Source: Adineta vaga (taxonomy: Eukaryota > Rotifera). Taken from it: a stretch of DNA of 64,000 nucleotides. The stretch spans positions 9,610,001 to 9,674,000 of the forward strand of contig CP075496.1 in the NCBI GenBank assembly GCA_021613535.1, given 5' to 3'. Both the position numbers and the translations under genes were made by a program. Under the pieces are notes generated by a model that saw nothing but the letters and a program-made list of their open reading frames with translations, searched no databases and was not told the DNA's origin. Position 1 is the first letter of the stretch; every line of letters starts with the position of its first letter. This document shows, piece by piece, positions 52,201 through 61,992 of this stretch.

Positions 52201-52497
52201 CTCAGAAGATTCTTCGTCATTGATGTCCAATAATAAAGGTCGATTAAGTGGTATATTAAAACTTTTTAATCTGGTAACATCTCTTATTGATTGAGGTGAA
52301 TTACCGCTATAGGATGGTTTTCGTTGTGACTTCGAAGAGACACTTTCATCGTCGGAAACAGAATCTGGATAATCATCTGATTGTTTTCTTGCATATGTAA
52401 AGCTATCGTTATTTCTACCGAGAAGTTTGTGCTTTGGCTGATGAGCAATCTTTGGTTGCTTTGGCGTATCTATCAATGTTTGAAAGAACTCAATTCG
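49243..52497 (-). CDS. Ubl-vWA-E2 protein (ubiquitin-like, von Willebrand A and ubiquitin-conjugating domains)
   Basis: A single frame of 1,084 residues from the ATG at 52497, which follows a TACTTAG acceptor-like site. Residues 1-200 are charged and low-complexity. Residues 203-292 look like a ubiquitin-like beta-grasp (LTVRICTLCRSYCIEIP ... TILLFNHRLHIF). Residues 665-850 form a vWA domain with the metal-binding MIDAS motif DRSRSMS (D676, S678, S680) and the later FSDGIDNY. Residues 920-1060 form an E2 fold: FWKVSLKGPSNTPYANRFW, HVNINGDGKICHQIL with the catalytic Cys C999, and a Trp in RNW; the HPN motif is HVN. It could act as a chelated or self-targeting E2. The upstream caspase exon ends at a donor that could splice into this frame at 52469, so a larger fusion is possible. 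Confidence 0.82.
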   Translation of the reverse strand, partial: RIEFFQTLIDTPKQPKIAHQPKHKLLGRNNDSFTYARKQSDDYPDSVSDDESVSSKSQRKPSYSGNSPQSIRDVTRLKSFNIPLNRPLLLDINDEESSEKTKHTTSQSSIEQKADENRPISPSIRIREHNQKKIRISGESDKEIIDDKDIPCVPEPSVRKHSETVSEDTTEEESFESPRSTSDEEVDETNDVSLNLDDTKSLTVRICTLCRSYCIEIPQQTSMKEFINAIWHKIEFCQERYSRNTHTILLFNHRLHIFVESDRNALVKDFLLLSPPMHSSQNNAVDFYVYGLPEEYDNSMYQIDDDKTPVFGNSYWWCPFHFNEYKQLERPQSVFLSSLFALRLYFRPENAELKVERMIMEAEFFRELRKYLFPPAILALKHTIDGFIFTFEKALLMDSLIQLLNHLCDPNKIDTKEICDFIPLLICWILENCDPNSIEEDYFLNVTLINNNKLHSTYFQDPVTTSTSNRQALLLEEFDDKHDYEDLKHHVDIRSLTSYLSNSMKTSRNTQCQCDVYIIYDPREQNIPDLKLLKYWTDTEVKELYRIIAHKNDYRSFSIITRGAVTNHTRNQLILLEKDRTVGLLVTSKNEIRSDAKTPRDMNHFFQIFDPLSCTKDNSYRNVKPELILDEKQHLPDPRLPLHFNTSLKINITHADALSNDIATNPTRQATIILLDRSRSMSDYRVPSYDKVKNCSHIDICKIMLARLSDNIRSINEVYAIGLIQFETKYKTLCPITPNHEKFDRALSLDECGGEWTCMYDAIHEAIRQINVFTKSPIRAHKDCKKLIICFSDGIDNYSKVLIKDVKRHIEKSGIVMDFISFINDNELKTQEDIVKVKQTRRLCIDSGGYVYKDLKSRSDIELASIFEQEAAIWLSKRSTTKSGIIDKPERDIPLAFSEPAIHRPLLNENMNNSICVRRILNEYNAINRRPLADIIVFIVRENIAFWKVSLKGPSNTPYANRFWMLYIQFDQIYPNCAPDVRFFTPIYHVNINGDGKICHQILNRNWHVKTNMSTIFENIVDLLKVPNFDDAMSLEKAHLYKENPAEYNRQATAHANKHAMDSIEMLKNKHQLQEDCEETNEQS

Positions 52498-52721
52498 CAT
52501 TCTAAGTACTCGTATGTTATCATGCAAAATCGATAGCTTTCCCTTTTTTGATACCCATACTTACAGTCATAATCTTAAGATAATTGAGAAAAATATATAC
52601 ATTCGATTTAGTATTGTTTTCTCGCTAAGCTAAATATCAGAACGAAATAGCAGTTCTATCTCTCTAAGCTTAGTCGAATGTCACGCTAAGCGCAGCAATT
52701 CTATATATGAAATGATGCGTT

Positions 52722-53504
52722 TTACGCAAATTTCATCATAACCCATAAAGAAAATGAAATGAGTAATAATGAAAAAGTCTTCTCACCCTTATCATTCTTT
52801 GGCACCAAAAATACTTTTCCTACGATAGAACTTGATCGATATGGTACTTGAAAGCCACGTGTTTGTAAACTAACAGCATCCGATACATCTTTCATTATTT
52901 CTTCAATATCTGTATTTGGTCTTTTAATGTGCTCTAACAAATTTTCCATAAAGCTACCATTTCTGTCATTTCGTGTTTCATCTTGTACTGCGCCACCAGG
53001 AGCGCAACCAAACACGATAAGAGTTTGTCGTAATCCATCTATCTTTGATAAACCTTCATTACTACGAGATGTTCCACTGTGTATTCTGCTTCGACAGCAA
53101 TCAAACAAATATATGACAGCGGCACATTTTTTAGACACTAATCTTTTCGTTATATAGTTGACATTAATTGCGTTAGTTTTAATATAGTCGCGTTCACTTC
53201 CTCCAAAGTCGAAACAATAATCAACAGGTAACAGATAGTTTTCATCATTATATTGTTTACCATGTCCAGCAAGATAGATAATTGCTAAATCTTCAGGCTG
53301 AAGTTCGTCAGTAAATTGGTCTATTTTTCTGTAAAATAGAGCTAATTCACAGTCTTTTTCAAATGTTACATGAAAGTGAATATCTTCGAGGACTTCTCGT
53401 AAGTCGTCAGCATCATTGACACAATAATTTAATGGATCTCTTGCATATTTATCAATGCCAATAACTAATGCACGTTTTCGTTTGTAAACAACGATAGATA
53501 CCAT
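52722..53504 (-). CDS. Caspase-fold protease with intact His/Cys dyad
   Basis: The frame starts at 53504, seven bases after an ATTTCAG acceptor-like site, and encodes a metacaspase/paracaspase-like C14 domain. RALVIGIDKY opens the fold. The catalytic His is in YLAGHGK (H81) and the Cys in LFDCCRS (C137), so both residues are present, unlike the caspase-fold genes at 1995-3852 and 4350-6398. About 30% of the length follows the Cys, including LRQTLIVFGCAPGGAVQDE. A donor AAGG^GTGAGA at 52786 suggests the coding sequence leaves this frame after residue 239; the frame itself stops at 52722. The next exon was not fixed. It may be a short tail, or the Ubl-vWA-E2 frame (acceptor at 52471-52470, 317-nt intron, in phase). 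Confidence 0.82.
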   Translation of the reverse strand: MVSIVVYKRKRALVIGIDKYARDPLNYCVNDADDLREVLEDIHFHVTFEKDCELALFYRKIDQFTDELQPEDLAIIYLAGHGKQYNDENYLLPVDYCFDFGGSERDYIKTNAINVNYITKRLVSKKCAAVIYLFDCCRSRIHSGTSRSNEGLSKIDGLRQTLIVFGCAPGGAVQDETRNDRNGSFMENLLEHIKRPNTDIEEIMKDVSDAVSLQTRGFQVPYRSSSIVGKVFLVPKNDKGEKTFSLLLISFSLWVMMKFA

Positions 53505-54640
53505 TCTATATCTGAAATATACAACTGAGAAAATTTTGTTAATTATACTTCATCAGTAACTGCACATTACAACTTGTTTCACTGTAAGTATTCGTTAAAC
53601 TATAGAAAAAAAGATATTATGTTCTTCATCTTTTACAATATTATTTCGTGTTTTGTAGATAATGTAAGGTGTGATAACGCTAGCAACAATACTACGTTAA
53701 ACGTACTCTGTTCTGCTATTCGTACGGACTGCATGTAGTAGTCTATGAAGAAAGCAAAGAAAAGAACATACATATGTGTATTTAATACAAATAATTTTCT
53801 GACGATTACTTCGATGAAGAGATCACAAAGATGTTGTACGTTGAATCTATATATCAAACTAACTAACAATTTTGAAGATAACACATTATTAAGTACTCAT
53901 TCGTTATCTTTCAAAATGGTCACATTTCATTTGTTATCATTGTCTTAAGTATGATACTATACTTCCAATATTTTTCCCTTCAAATAAACGATGGAAAGAT
54001 ATCATATAATTGACTGATTAATCATGGTCAAAATTCCATAGGAACCCTACTAATATTACAATTTTACCTGAAGATATGCATGAACTGATATGAAACTATG
54101 TCATATTTCTACACTCACTCTGACTAGTGTTGGTAAATTACAGCAAGATGTGTATTCCAAAAATGAGCAATAAAATTTTCCATTGATGAAGATTATTTCT
54201 TTTGCGAAAATCAAGTAGATTGATTTGTTTCGTATTATTGTTGTAAGATTTCTTCATGTTAAGAAAAAAATCGAAAACATAGAGTAGCTAGTGCTTTTCT
54301 TTACTCACGAACAACAACATAAAAAACAATAAAAGAAGAAAGATTAAACTTTTCGCTTCTCATTGTTTTTTTTGTTGCAAATGACAGCATATTTTCATCC
54401 AACATTCGAAGTGCCGTTAAAAAACATTCTTCTTTTCACTCTTGGAAAAATCCGACTTGTGCTTTTGTTAGAAAAGTGTCTTTGAAAAATGCATCTGTTT
54501 ATAGCAAATCAACTACAATTTTCGTCCAGAGCACCAGTATCTTAAGGATGGAATTTCGGGATGAGTATGAGGGTGACTAATGAGCAAATTCTGGATTATA
54601 TAAAGTTTCAATTACTAGCATATGTTGCATAGTATAATAA
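53505..54640. other. AT-rich spacer between caspase and ART-like genes
   Basis: About 1.1 kb between two minus-strand genes. It should hold the caspase promoter and the 3' end of the ART-like gene. No further gene is supported. Confidence 0.4.
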
Positions 54641-56343
54641 TTAATCTTTATTTTGTTCGTGTGATGAACCTTCTTTTTTGAGTAAAATACCATAAGGTCG
54701 AATAGCATTTGGATCTACGATACGCCACGCTTCGCCAACATTCACAGGACTCGTATGACACGTAAACTTTTTAGGTTGTACACGACATTGAAAAACAATT
54801 CGAAACTGTTCACTCTTGTCTGGAAACGTTGTTACAGTGAATGGTGTTGTATAGATATCTGAGCCACCATTACAGTGTGTGGCTACATACAATCCTGGTC
54901 GATCGGCTTCTTCTCCTATGAGATCGATGGCTTCTTGTCTTTTTACATCAGTTTTGACAGCGTTAATCAGAAAACCCTTTGCAACGATACCAGTGACTGC
55001 ATCCTTAGATGTTCCATGAAAAGCAACAGGCCATTCTCCGTCAGCATTGCTTCGTCCGAGCCAAATCTGATCGTTTTCGTATTTAGTACTAACATTGAGA
55101 GCATGACGATACCAACCAAGTGGTAAATAGTATGGATATCCGCCACGTAAATCCTCATTAGGTACACCAGGTTGTCGATAGTCGAAGTTATATCGTGGAT
55201 CTAAATCATCTGGTCGTATTTGCAAATAACTTATAGCAGATTTCCATATACATTCGTAATCTCTTGCTTTGACATGTTGAAGAATAGTTTCGTTAGAAAA
55301 TCCAGAACGCCCATGAATCTACAATAGACCAGAAAAAACATATATAATAGTTGAAAAGCAAATAAGTGTACCTGCAAATCATGAGCAAGTTGTTCAGTTC
55401 TCTTTAATTCTGGAGTGGTTAAACCAAAGTTTACGTCACTTTTTCCAGGTTGATCAGCTATTTTTTTGATTGAAAATATTCGTACAATATCATTGTCACA
55501 TGAAAGAACTTGTGCAATAGCATTGCAAAAGTCAATTACAAATTGCTGAATGCTATCTGCTGATTTAGCAATATCTTGATTATAATCAAGATCAAGTTCA
55601 AATTGAAAATTGGCGGTCAATAAAGAATCATTCGCAAGCAAATGAATACTGCCTAGATCAGCGATACCGCAAGCAGCTCGATAAATACTTTGATCAAATT
55701 GTTGATCTTGGTCAGAGAAGATCAGTGTACAATCATGTTGACGGGCAAAATTATCCAATCCAAGAATGAGCGTTTCGTTAGAGTCTTCAGCTGCAATCAG
55801 TGGATATTCACGAAAGTTAGTTGATTTTCCGGCAACTTTTCGATAGTGAGCAACTATTTGATATGGATGAAGATCAGTAACACCTTCCGGATAGATAATA
55901 GAATCATCGTCGATTTGATCGGAGTCTACATGAGTATCGCATGAAGTTGGAACCATATCGATTAGAATACAGTCAGGTTCAGAAACGATATTTTCTATTT
56001 TGAATGAAAAATGTGATGATACAGGTTGAGTTACAATAACTAGAGATAATGGTCGTTCTGATGACACTGGTGTAGATGGAGGTGTTAATATAATTCTGCT
56101 TGTTTTTACATGAGAATAGATTCTCATTAGCTCATCATGCCGCATTAATGTTAATTTATTGATTCGTATTCGAAGATTTTCAATTCGAATTGAGCGTTCT
56201 TTATCAACTGTTGCGCCTCTTTCCAGTTCATTGTAACTCATTATAAGCATATTTACTCGTGATTCCTTGATTGCTTTATTGAACTTATATACTTTAGTTA
56301 AATCATACCTGGATGATGATTTCCTTTCCTTTTCTTGTGACAT
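54641..56343 (-). CDS. Coiled-coil protein with C-terminal ART-like domain, copy 1
   Basis: Exons 56343-55372 and 55318-54641 join in phase to 549 residues. The N-terminus is a basic helical region with RGATVDKERSIRIENLRIRI. A middle domain (about residues 160-330) is unassigned, with a block DLGSIHLLANDSLL. The C-terminal 190 residues hold GWYRHALNVSTKYENDQIWL, AFHGTSKDAVTGIVAKGF and GLYVATH. The HGT and GLY motifs match the His and Tyr of PARP-type ADP-ribosyltransferases. No clear counterpart of the third (Glu) residue was found; the last strand reads NAIRPYGILLK. The start follows TTTACTTCAG directly. A second copy lies immediately upstream, at 56913-58793, and a 459-bp part of this copy is almost identical to it. 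Confidence 0.82.
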
Positions 56344-56912
56344 TCTGAAGTAAATAATCCTATAAATGTATTTGGTTATTTGTAAAAATTTAACGAAGTA
56401 TTGATATTACTTTATAGAGAAAGAGAAATGTGAAAACAAAAACGTTTGCCTTTGCTTCGTATGCAATAATCGCAAAATATGTTATCGTAAAATTTCTTAT
56501 ACTATATTTGTCAGCAGTAAATAATGTTTTTTATTCTTTCTTACACTCGACTATCAAGATATGCACACAATTGTTCTTCATATCAATTCTCATTCTTTCT
56601 CTTCTTTCACAATGATAAGCTTTCTGAGAATGAAACTCATCAAACATATTATAAAATGAAAACAGATGCGACCACTGATACTTAACTATTTGAAAGTCAA
56701 CAAATTTTGAATTGTATGTTTCCTACTTGAGCTTTAGCTCGATAGCATGACGTTTTTATGATGACAAATTAATTATTCTTTCAAAAAAAGAGATCTTCAG
56801 ATACTTCATAAAGATTAAATATAGAGACAAGCAACAATATAAAACAGAAAGCTGAGAAAAATAGTAAAATTAATGAATTGGGCAGTTTGTTATGTGAAAT
56901 TTTATTTTATAT
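56344..56912. other. Spacer between the tandem ART-like genes
   Basis: About 570 bp of AT-rich sequence with no supported gene. It should hold the promoter of copy 1 and the poly(A) region of copy 2. Confidence 0.4.
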
Positions 56913-58793
56913 TTATGGTTCCTTTTTGAGTAAAATACCATAAGGTCGAATAGCATTTGGATCCACAATACGCCATGCTTCGCCAACATTAACAGGGCCT
57001 GTATGACGCGTAAACTTTTTAGGTTGTACACGACATTGAAAAACTATTCGAAACTGTTCACTCTTGTCTGGAAACGTTGTTACAGTGAATGGTGTTGTAT
57101 AGATATCTGAGCCACCATTACAGTGTGTAGCTACATACAATCCTGGTCGATCGGCTTCTTCTCCTATGAGATCGATGGCTTCTTGTCTTTTTGCATCAGT
57201 TTTGACAGCATTAATCAGAAAACCCTTTGCAACGATACCAGTGACTGCATCCTTAGATGTTCCATGAAAAGCAACAGGCCATTCTCCGTCAGCATTGCTT
57301 CGTCCGAGCCAAATCTGATCGTTTTCGTATTTAGTACTAACATTGAGAGCATGACGATACCAACCAAGTGGTAAATAATATGGATATCCGCCACGTAAAT
57401 CCTCATTAGGTACACCAGGTTGTCGATAGTCGAAGTTATATCGTGGATCTAAATTATCTGGTCGTATTCGTAAACGACTTAAAATTTCTTTATATGCATA
57501 TTCGTAATCTCCTGGTTTGACGTGCTTAAGAATTTTTGTATTTGAAAAACCCGATTGAGCACGAGTCTACAATAAGGATACGATATATATTCTGAACTTC
57601 AAAGAGAAAATAAATAAAGTTATTTACCTTTAATTTGTCAGCTAGTTCTTTTGTTCGTTCTCGATCCGATGTAGTTAAACCAAAGTTCACATGACTTTTT
57701 CCCGATTTTTTAGCCAATTTATCGATAGAAAATACACGAATATTGCTATTATCACAAGATAATTCTTCTGATATCGCTTGACAAAAGTCAAGTACGAAAT
57801 TTTCTATAGTTTTTATTGATGTTTTAATATCCTTGTCATAATCAAGATCAATTTCAAATTGAAATGTGGCTGTAAGCAAAGAATCCATAGCTAACAAATG
57901 AATACTGCCTAAATCATTTAGTCCACAGGTAGCGCGATAAATACTCTTATGGAATTGCTGATCTTCATATGTAAAACTCAATTCACTGTTATGTTGGTGA
58001 GCAAAATGTTCAAGGCCAAGAATCAATGTTTCTACGGAGTCTTCATTAACATGAAGTGGATGGGCACAAAAATCTGTTGATTTACCGGCGACTTTTCGAT
58101 AACGAGCTACAGTTCGATATGGACGAAAGTCAGTAACTCCATTAGGATAGATGATATCCTTATCTTCATCAATTTCTTCGTCATCTTCACTTTCACTGTC
58201 AGCTTTACACGTATCTGGCACCATCATAATTTTGGTGGTACTGGAGTTGACATCAACATGTTTTATTATCAAAGGAGCGCAGGGCGTCGGTGATCGAAGT
58301 GATCTTACAGATGGTGATGGTGATGGTGATTGTGATTGCTGCTCGTCAGGCGATATATCTGGATATTGTTTTAGCGATTCAGATGGTGACTGATACTCTC
58401 CGAATCGATGTGCTTGTGTGGTGACATTGGCGGTGATGGTGTTGGCGGCAACGGTAGTGATGACTGTCGTTCATTAGATGTCGTGTTAGAATGTTGTTCC
58501 GGATGTCCTGATGATTTTTGCGAGTCTTCTGATCTACACAGTGTTGACGATTTGAAGTTTCTGCTAAGCGTTACATTCGAGTAGACTCTCACTATTTCAT
58601 CATGCCGTTTGAGTGTTAATTTATTTAGTCGTACTTTCAATCGTTCCATACGATTACTACGTTTCTTGTCGACTGTTGCACCTCTACTCTGATCGATGAA
58701 CATCAAAGTATAAACATGTTCACGAGATTTAGTAATATTCTCACTGTATTCATATACCTTCTTTAAATCACCTGTTGATCGTGACTTAGCCAT
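56913..58793 (-). CDS. Coiled-coil protein with C-terminal ART-like domain, copy 2
   Basis: The start at 58793 follows AATTTCAG. The first frame (58793 to about 58550) has the same basic helical block RGATVDKKRSNRMERLKVRL as copy 1. A second frame runs to 57628 with the middle domain (LNDLGSIHLLAMDSLL), and the last exon 57566-56913 encodes the ART-like domain (AFHGT, GLYVATH). The first two frames differ. They can be joined by a 74-nt intron (T^GTAGATC to GACAG) in the Pro/Ser-rich linker, but a frameshift in that simple sequence is also possible. The exon 57566-56913 joins 57628 through a clear GTAAAT...TTGTAG intron. The ART-like part is nearly identical to copy 1, while the rest has diverged. 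Confidence 0.75.
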
Positions 58794-59838
58794 TTTCTTC
58801 TATCTGAAATTCTATCAAAATATATCATATCATTGTTACTGCTAAGATAAATAATGTAAAAAACAATGAATATATAACTCGGAAATAATATCTTTAAAAA
58901 ATCTTCCTCTCCACCATGCACATATAAAAACATACTTTAACAGAGTTATTTTTACAAAATGACAAAAAAATTATTTTGAATTCTTCTTTGGTTTTCTTCC
59001 GGTGAAAAGAAAAAATGATTAGTTGTCATGTTACTGTCTATAGCAAGAACAACTGAAACAGACTTTATTTGGAAAACATCACTTTCTTAATGAAGAGTAT
59101 ATTTCTAGATGCTGGCAATACAAACTCGGTTTTTTCCTTCATCACTTGAATGCATATGGAAGCGTACAGAAAAGAGGAATAATTTTCGATTTGTGACGAA
59201 GAATAAGTATAGTGATCCATATTATCAGTTCATATGGAATGTTATTCTTTCTTTCTAATGCTCTATTTACGTTTATAAACATACATGATATATAATTTAA
59301 AATCGATAAAAATAAGTATTATGAAACATTTTTTCCATTGTCTGCAGTTTCATTTGAAATTATAGTAAAATAAAGAAAAAGTCATGATTTTTGTCAGTAG
59401 TATCCCCTGCTTTCGAATGATATATCATATCTGCGACTGACATCTTATCTATTTAAAAAGTATGGGTACTTTGAGCAAATAAATATGCTGACATCTCAAC
59501 ACATATACATTGAGTTGTTTATGTAGCCAATGACATCAATTCATACTTTATAGTTTCAATTTTTAGAACTTTTTAATCAAACCAAAGTATATTATTTTCT
59601 GTGTACATGTTCAGAATGATGAGCAACTATGTTCATCGATATAAATATCCTGATCACAGTTATAAATATATTCTTTGGTATAGTATTATTTGTGGGTTTT
59701 ATCGCAAATGCATGATATTACAAAATATCATCTATTTTTCATTTAGGATCATATAAATAGGCTTTCACATAATAAAATATATAGAAGAAACGCATACTTA
59801 TATTTGTCAAAAATTATGATGAGAAAAGAATTCTATTA
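58794..59838. other. AT-rich intergenic region
   Basis: About 1 kb between the ART-like gene and the bacterial-type L,D-transpeptidase gene. No gene or repeat is supported. Confidence 0.4.
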
Positions 59839-60390
59839 TTATTTCGAAATAAAAATAGCTTCTAATCCGTGTTCGAGAACCCATCGTAGATCATTCAGTG
59901 ATAGTGCAATACATCCTGCTGTTGGTTTCATATCAGATGTTGCTACATGAAGAAATATAGCTGAACCAAGACCAATTCTAATTGGATCATCATTGTATCC
60001 AAGAATACCAATAAGATCATAAATTCCATCATCTAACCATAACTTTTCATGTCTAGCTGGATGTGGAAGTTGAATTTGACGATTATAATCTGGATGTGTT
60101 ACATCGTCGCACCATCCATCATCTTTTGTCAAAGGTTGACAAGGAATAAATGAGTTGAGTGCATCAAGACGATCAAATCGATAGAGTATACGTCTTAAAG
60201 GAAGAAAACCTGATGGTGTACATTCATCACCCTCATATTTATCTGTTCGTAGGCCATTTTTACCAATAACTGCTGGAAAATGGTGACCATTAAAATGAAG
60301 AATAGCCGAAGAGGAGCCAGAGAATGTTTCTAACTCAGCTACTTTTTTATTGTTGCTCTTTTGGCATTGATTTTGATCAACCGTCGTCAT
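59839..60390 (-). CDS. L,D-transpeptidase (YkuD) domain protein, bacterial type
   Basis: An intronless frame of 183 residues. The fold is that of bacterial YkuD L,D-transpeptidases, which form 3-3 cross-links in peptidoglycan. The active-site pattern is complete: H148 in IFLHVATSD and C160 in PTAGCIALSLNDL. Preceding blocks NGLRTDKYEGDECTPSG, DDGWCDDVTHPDYNR and LGYNDDP match the alphaproteobacterial-like subgroup. Animals make no peptidoglycan, so the gene was most probably acquired from bacteria and may act on bacterial walls or food. The codon use and AT content resemble the neighbouring host genes, so it is probably not contamination. No signal peptide is visible. Confidence 0.85.
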   Translation of the reverse strand: MTTVDQNQCQKSNNKKVAELETFSGSSSAILHFNGHHFPAVIGKNGLRTDKYEGDECTPSGFLPLRRILYRFDRLDALNSFIPCQPLTKDDGWCDDVTHPDYNRQIQLPHPARHEKLWLDDGIYDLIGILGYNDDPIRIGLGSAIFLHVATSDMKPTAGCIALSLNDLRWVLEHGLEAIFISK

Positions 60391-60684
60391 ACGAGATTAG
60401 TTTTATTTTCACTTTGTAAGACAAAACCTTGTAGAAGTATTTTATTAATTTTTTGAGAACAGTGAGCACATAAACTAGAATACGACACTATTTATTCGTA
60501 TACGAATATGAAATAAATCTTTTCTTAGACAACATTCAAGAATATTGGTAATTTGATTTCATCAAGGTTTATTACCTTCATATCAATAAAAATGATTTGT
60601 ACATGTCAACCTCGATAAAAGAAAACAACGATATATTATATATCAAAAAAGATTAAATTATTTGACTGGCAGTATAGAACAGAA
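60391..60684. promoter_or_regulatory. Short divergent region between two bacterial-type genes
   Basis: The 294 bp between the L,D-transpeptidase and GH63-like genes must hold both promoters. It is AT-rich with no recognised element. The head-to-head arrangement may permit joint expression. Confidence 0.4.
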
Positions 60685-61992
60685 ATGGTAGAGAGGTCGA
60701 TAATGAATATAACTGATGCTGCACGTGCTATTCTTGCACGTAATGATCGTGGTGGATATACGGTTCCAACAGATGGTCTCTATCCATTTCAGTGGAATTG
60801 GGATTCAGCATTTGTTTCAATGGGATTTGCAACGTTTGACATTGACCGAGCTTATCAAGAACTTGAAAGATTTACTGAAGGGCAATGGGATGATGGGATG
60901 TTTCCTCATATTGTTTTTCATGTGCCAAGTGATAGTTATTTCCCGGGTCCTGACGTTTGGCAAACAGAACATCGCCATCCGAAGAAACCAACAACATCAG
61001 GTATTACTCAACCACCCGTTTTCGGTATGGCATTACGATTCATTTATGAAAGAGCACTTGCTGAAAATCGAACTGATGTAGTAGAACGAACGTGTGTATT
61101 ATTCGAAGCTGCATTACGTTCACATCGATGGTGGCTCAAAGCACGTGATCCAGATAAATGTGGTTTAGTTGCTATCTTACATCCATGGGAAAGTGGTAGT
61201 GATAATTCTCCTGCTTGGGATGAAGCTCTTGCTCGAGTATCAACTATAACAAAAACTGAAATTCGTCGTCAAGACACTAAACATGTGAATGCTACTATGC
61301 GACCACGTAATATTGATTATCAACGATTTATTCATTTAGTTGAAGTCTATCGTGAATGTGAATGGGATCCAATCAAACAATGGTCACATGCACCGTTTAA
61401 AATTGCTGATGTTCAAATAACTGCAATTCTTGCACGAGCTACGCTCGATCTACTTTGGATTGCATCACATCTTAATCTATCTGATGTTATTAAAGAACTA
61501 TCAACGATGCATCAACTACTTATTAATGGATTGAAAAGTCGATGGAATGAGAATATTCGAGGATTTGTTTCATTCGATCTAATATCTGGTAAGAATATTG
61601 AAAAGTTAACGCAAAGTTGTTTTATTCCATTAATTGCTGTTGAGCTCAATAGTCATCAGCGTAAAATTATACAAGATGAAATTGAACGTTGGTGTCAAGG
61701 TATGGTCGTTGGTGTACCATCAACAGCACCATTTTCAGCAGATTTTGAATCAAAACGTTATTGGCGTGGTCCTGTCTGGGCTGTTATTAATTGGTTAATT
61801 GCTGATGGTCTACGTAAAAATCAACTTGTAGAATTAGCAACCATTACTGAAGGCAATACGATTAATGTGATTGAACGTGCAGGCTTTTGTGAATATTTCG
61901 ATCCTATTACTGGTGAAGGACTTGGTGGTAATACGTTCTCATGGACAGCTGCTACTTATCTTGTTTTAAGACGTCGTCTCGCCGATAGTTGA
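60685..61992 (+). CDS. GH63 / mannosylglycerate-hydrolase-like glycoside hydrolase, bacterial type
   Basis: An intronless frame of 435 residues; a second ATG at residue 7 is an alternative start. The (alpha/alpha)6-barrel family markers are all present: GLYPFQWNWDSAF, GQWDDGMFPHIVF, HPWESGSDNSPAWD, YWRGPVWAVINWL and FCEYFDPITGEGLGG. By analogy with mannosylglycerate hydrolases the likely acid and base are D173 and E403. Bacterial relatives hydrolyse mannosylglycerate or glucosylglycerate, which are compatible solutes. The true substrate here is unknown. The gene lies head to head with another bacterial-type gene, so a joint transfer or a transfer hotspot is possible. Confidence 0.87.
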   Translation: MVERSIMNITDAARAILARNDRGGYTVPTDGLYPFQWNWDSAFVSMGFATFDIDRAYQELERFTEGQWDDGMFPHIVFHVPSDSYFPGPDVWQTEHRHPKKPTTSGITQPPVFGMALRFIYERALAENRTDVVERTCVLFEAALRSHRWWLKARDPDKCGLVAILHPWESGSDNSPAWDEALARVSTITKTEIRRQDTKHVNATMRPRNIDYQRFIHLVEVYRECEWDPIKQWSHAPFKIADVQITAILARATLDLLWIASHLNLSDVIKELSTMHQLLINGLKSRWNENIRGFVSFDLISGKNIEKLTQSCFIPLIAVELNSHQRKIIQDEIERWCQGMVVGVPSTAPFSADFESKRYWRGPVWAVINWLIADGLRKNQLVELATITEGNTINVIERAGFCEYFDPITGEGLGGNTFSWTAATYLVLRRRLADS

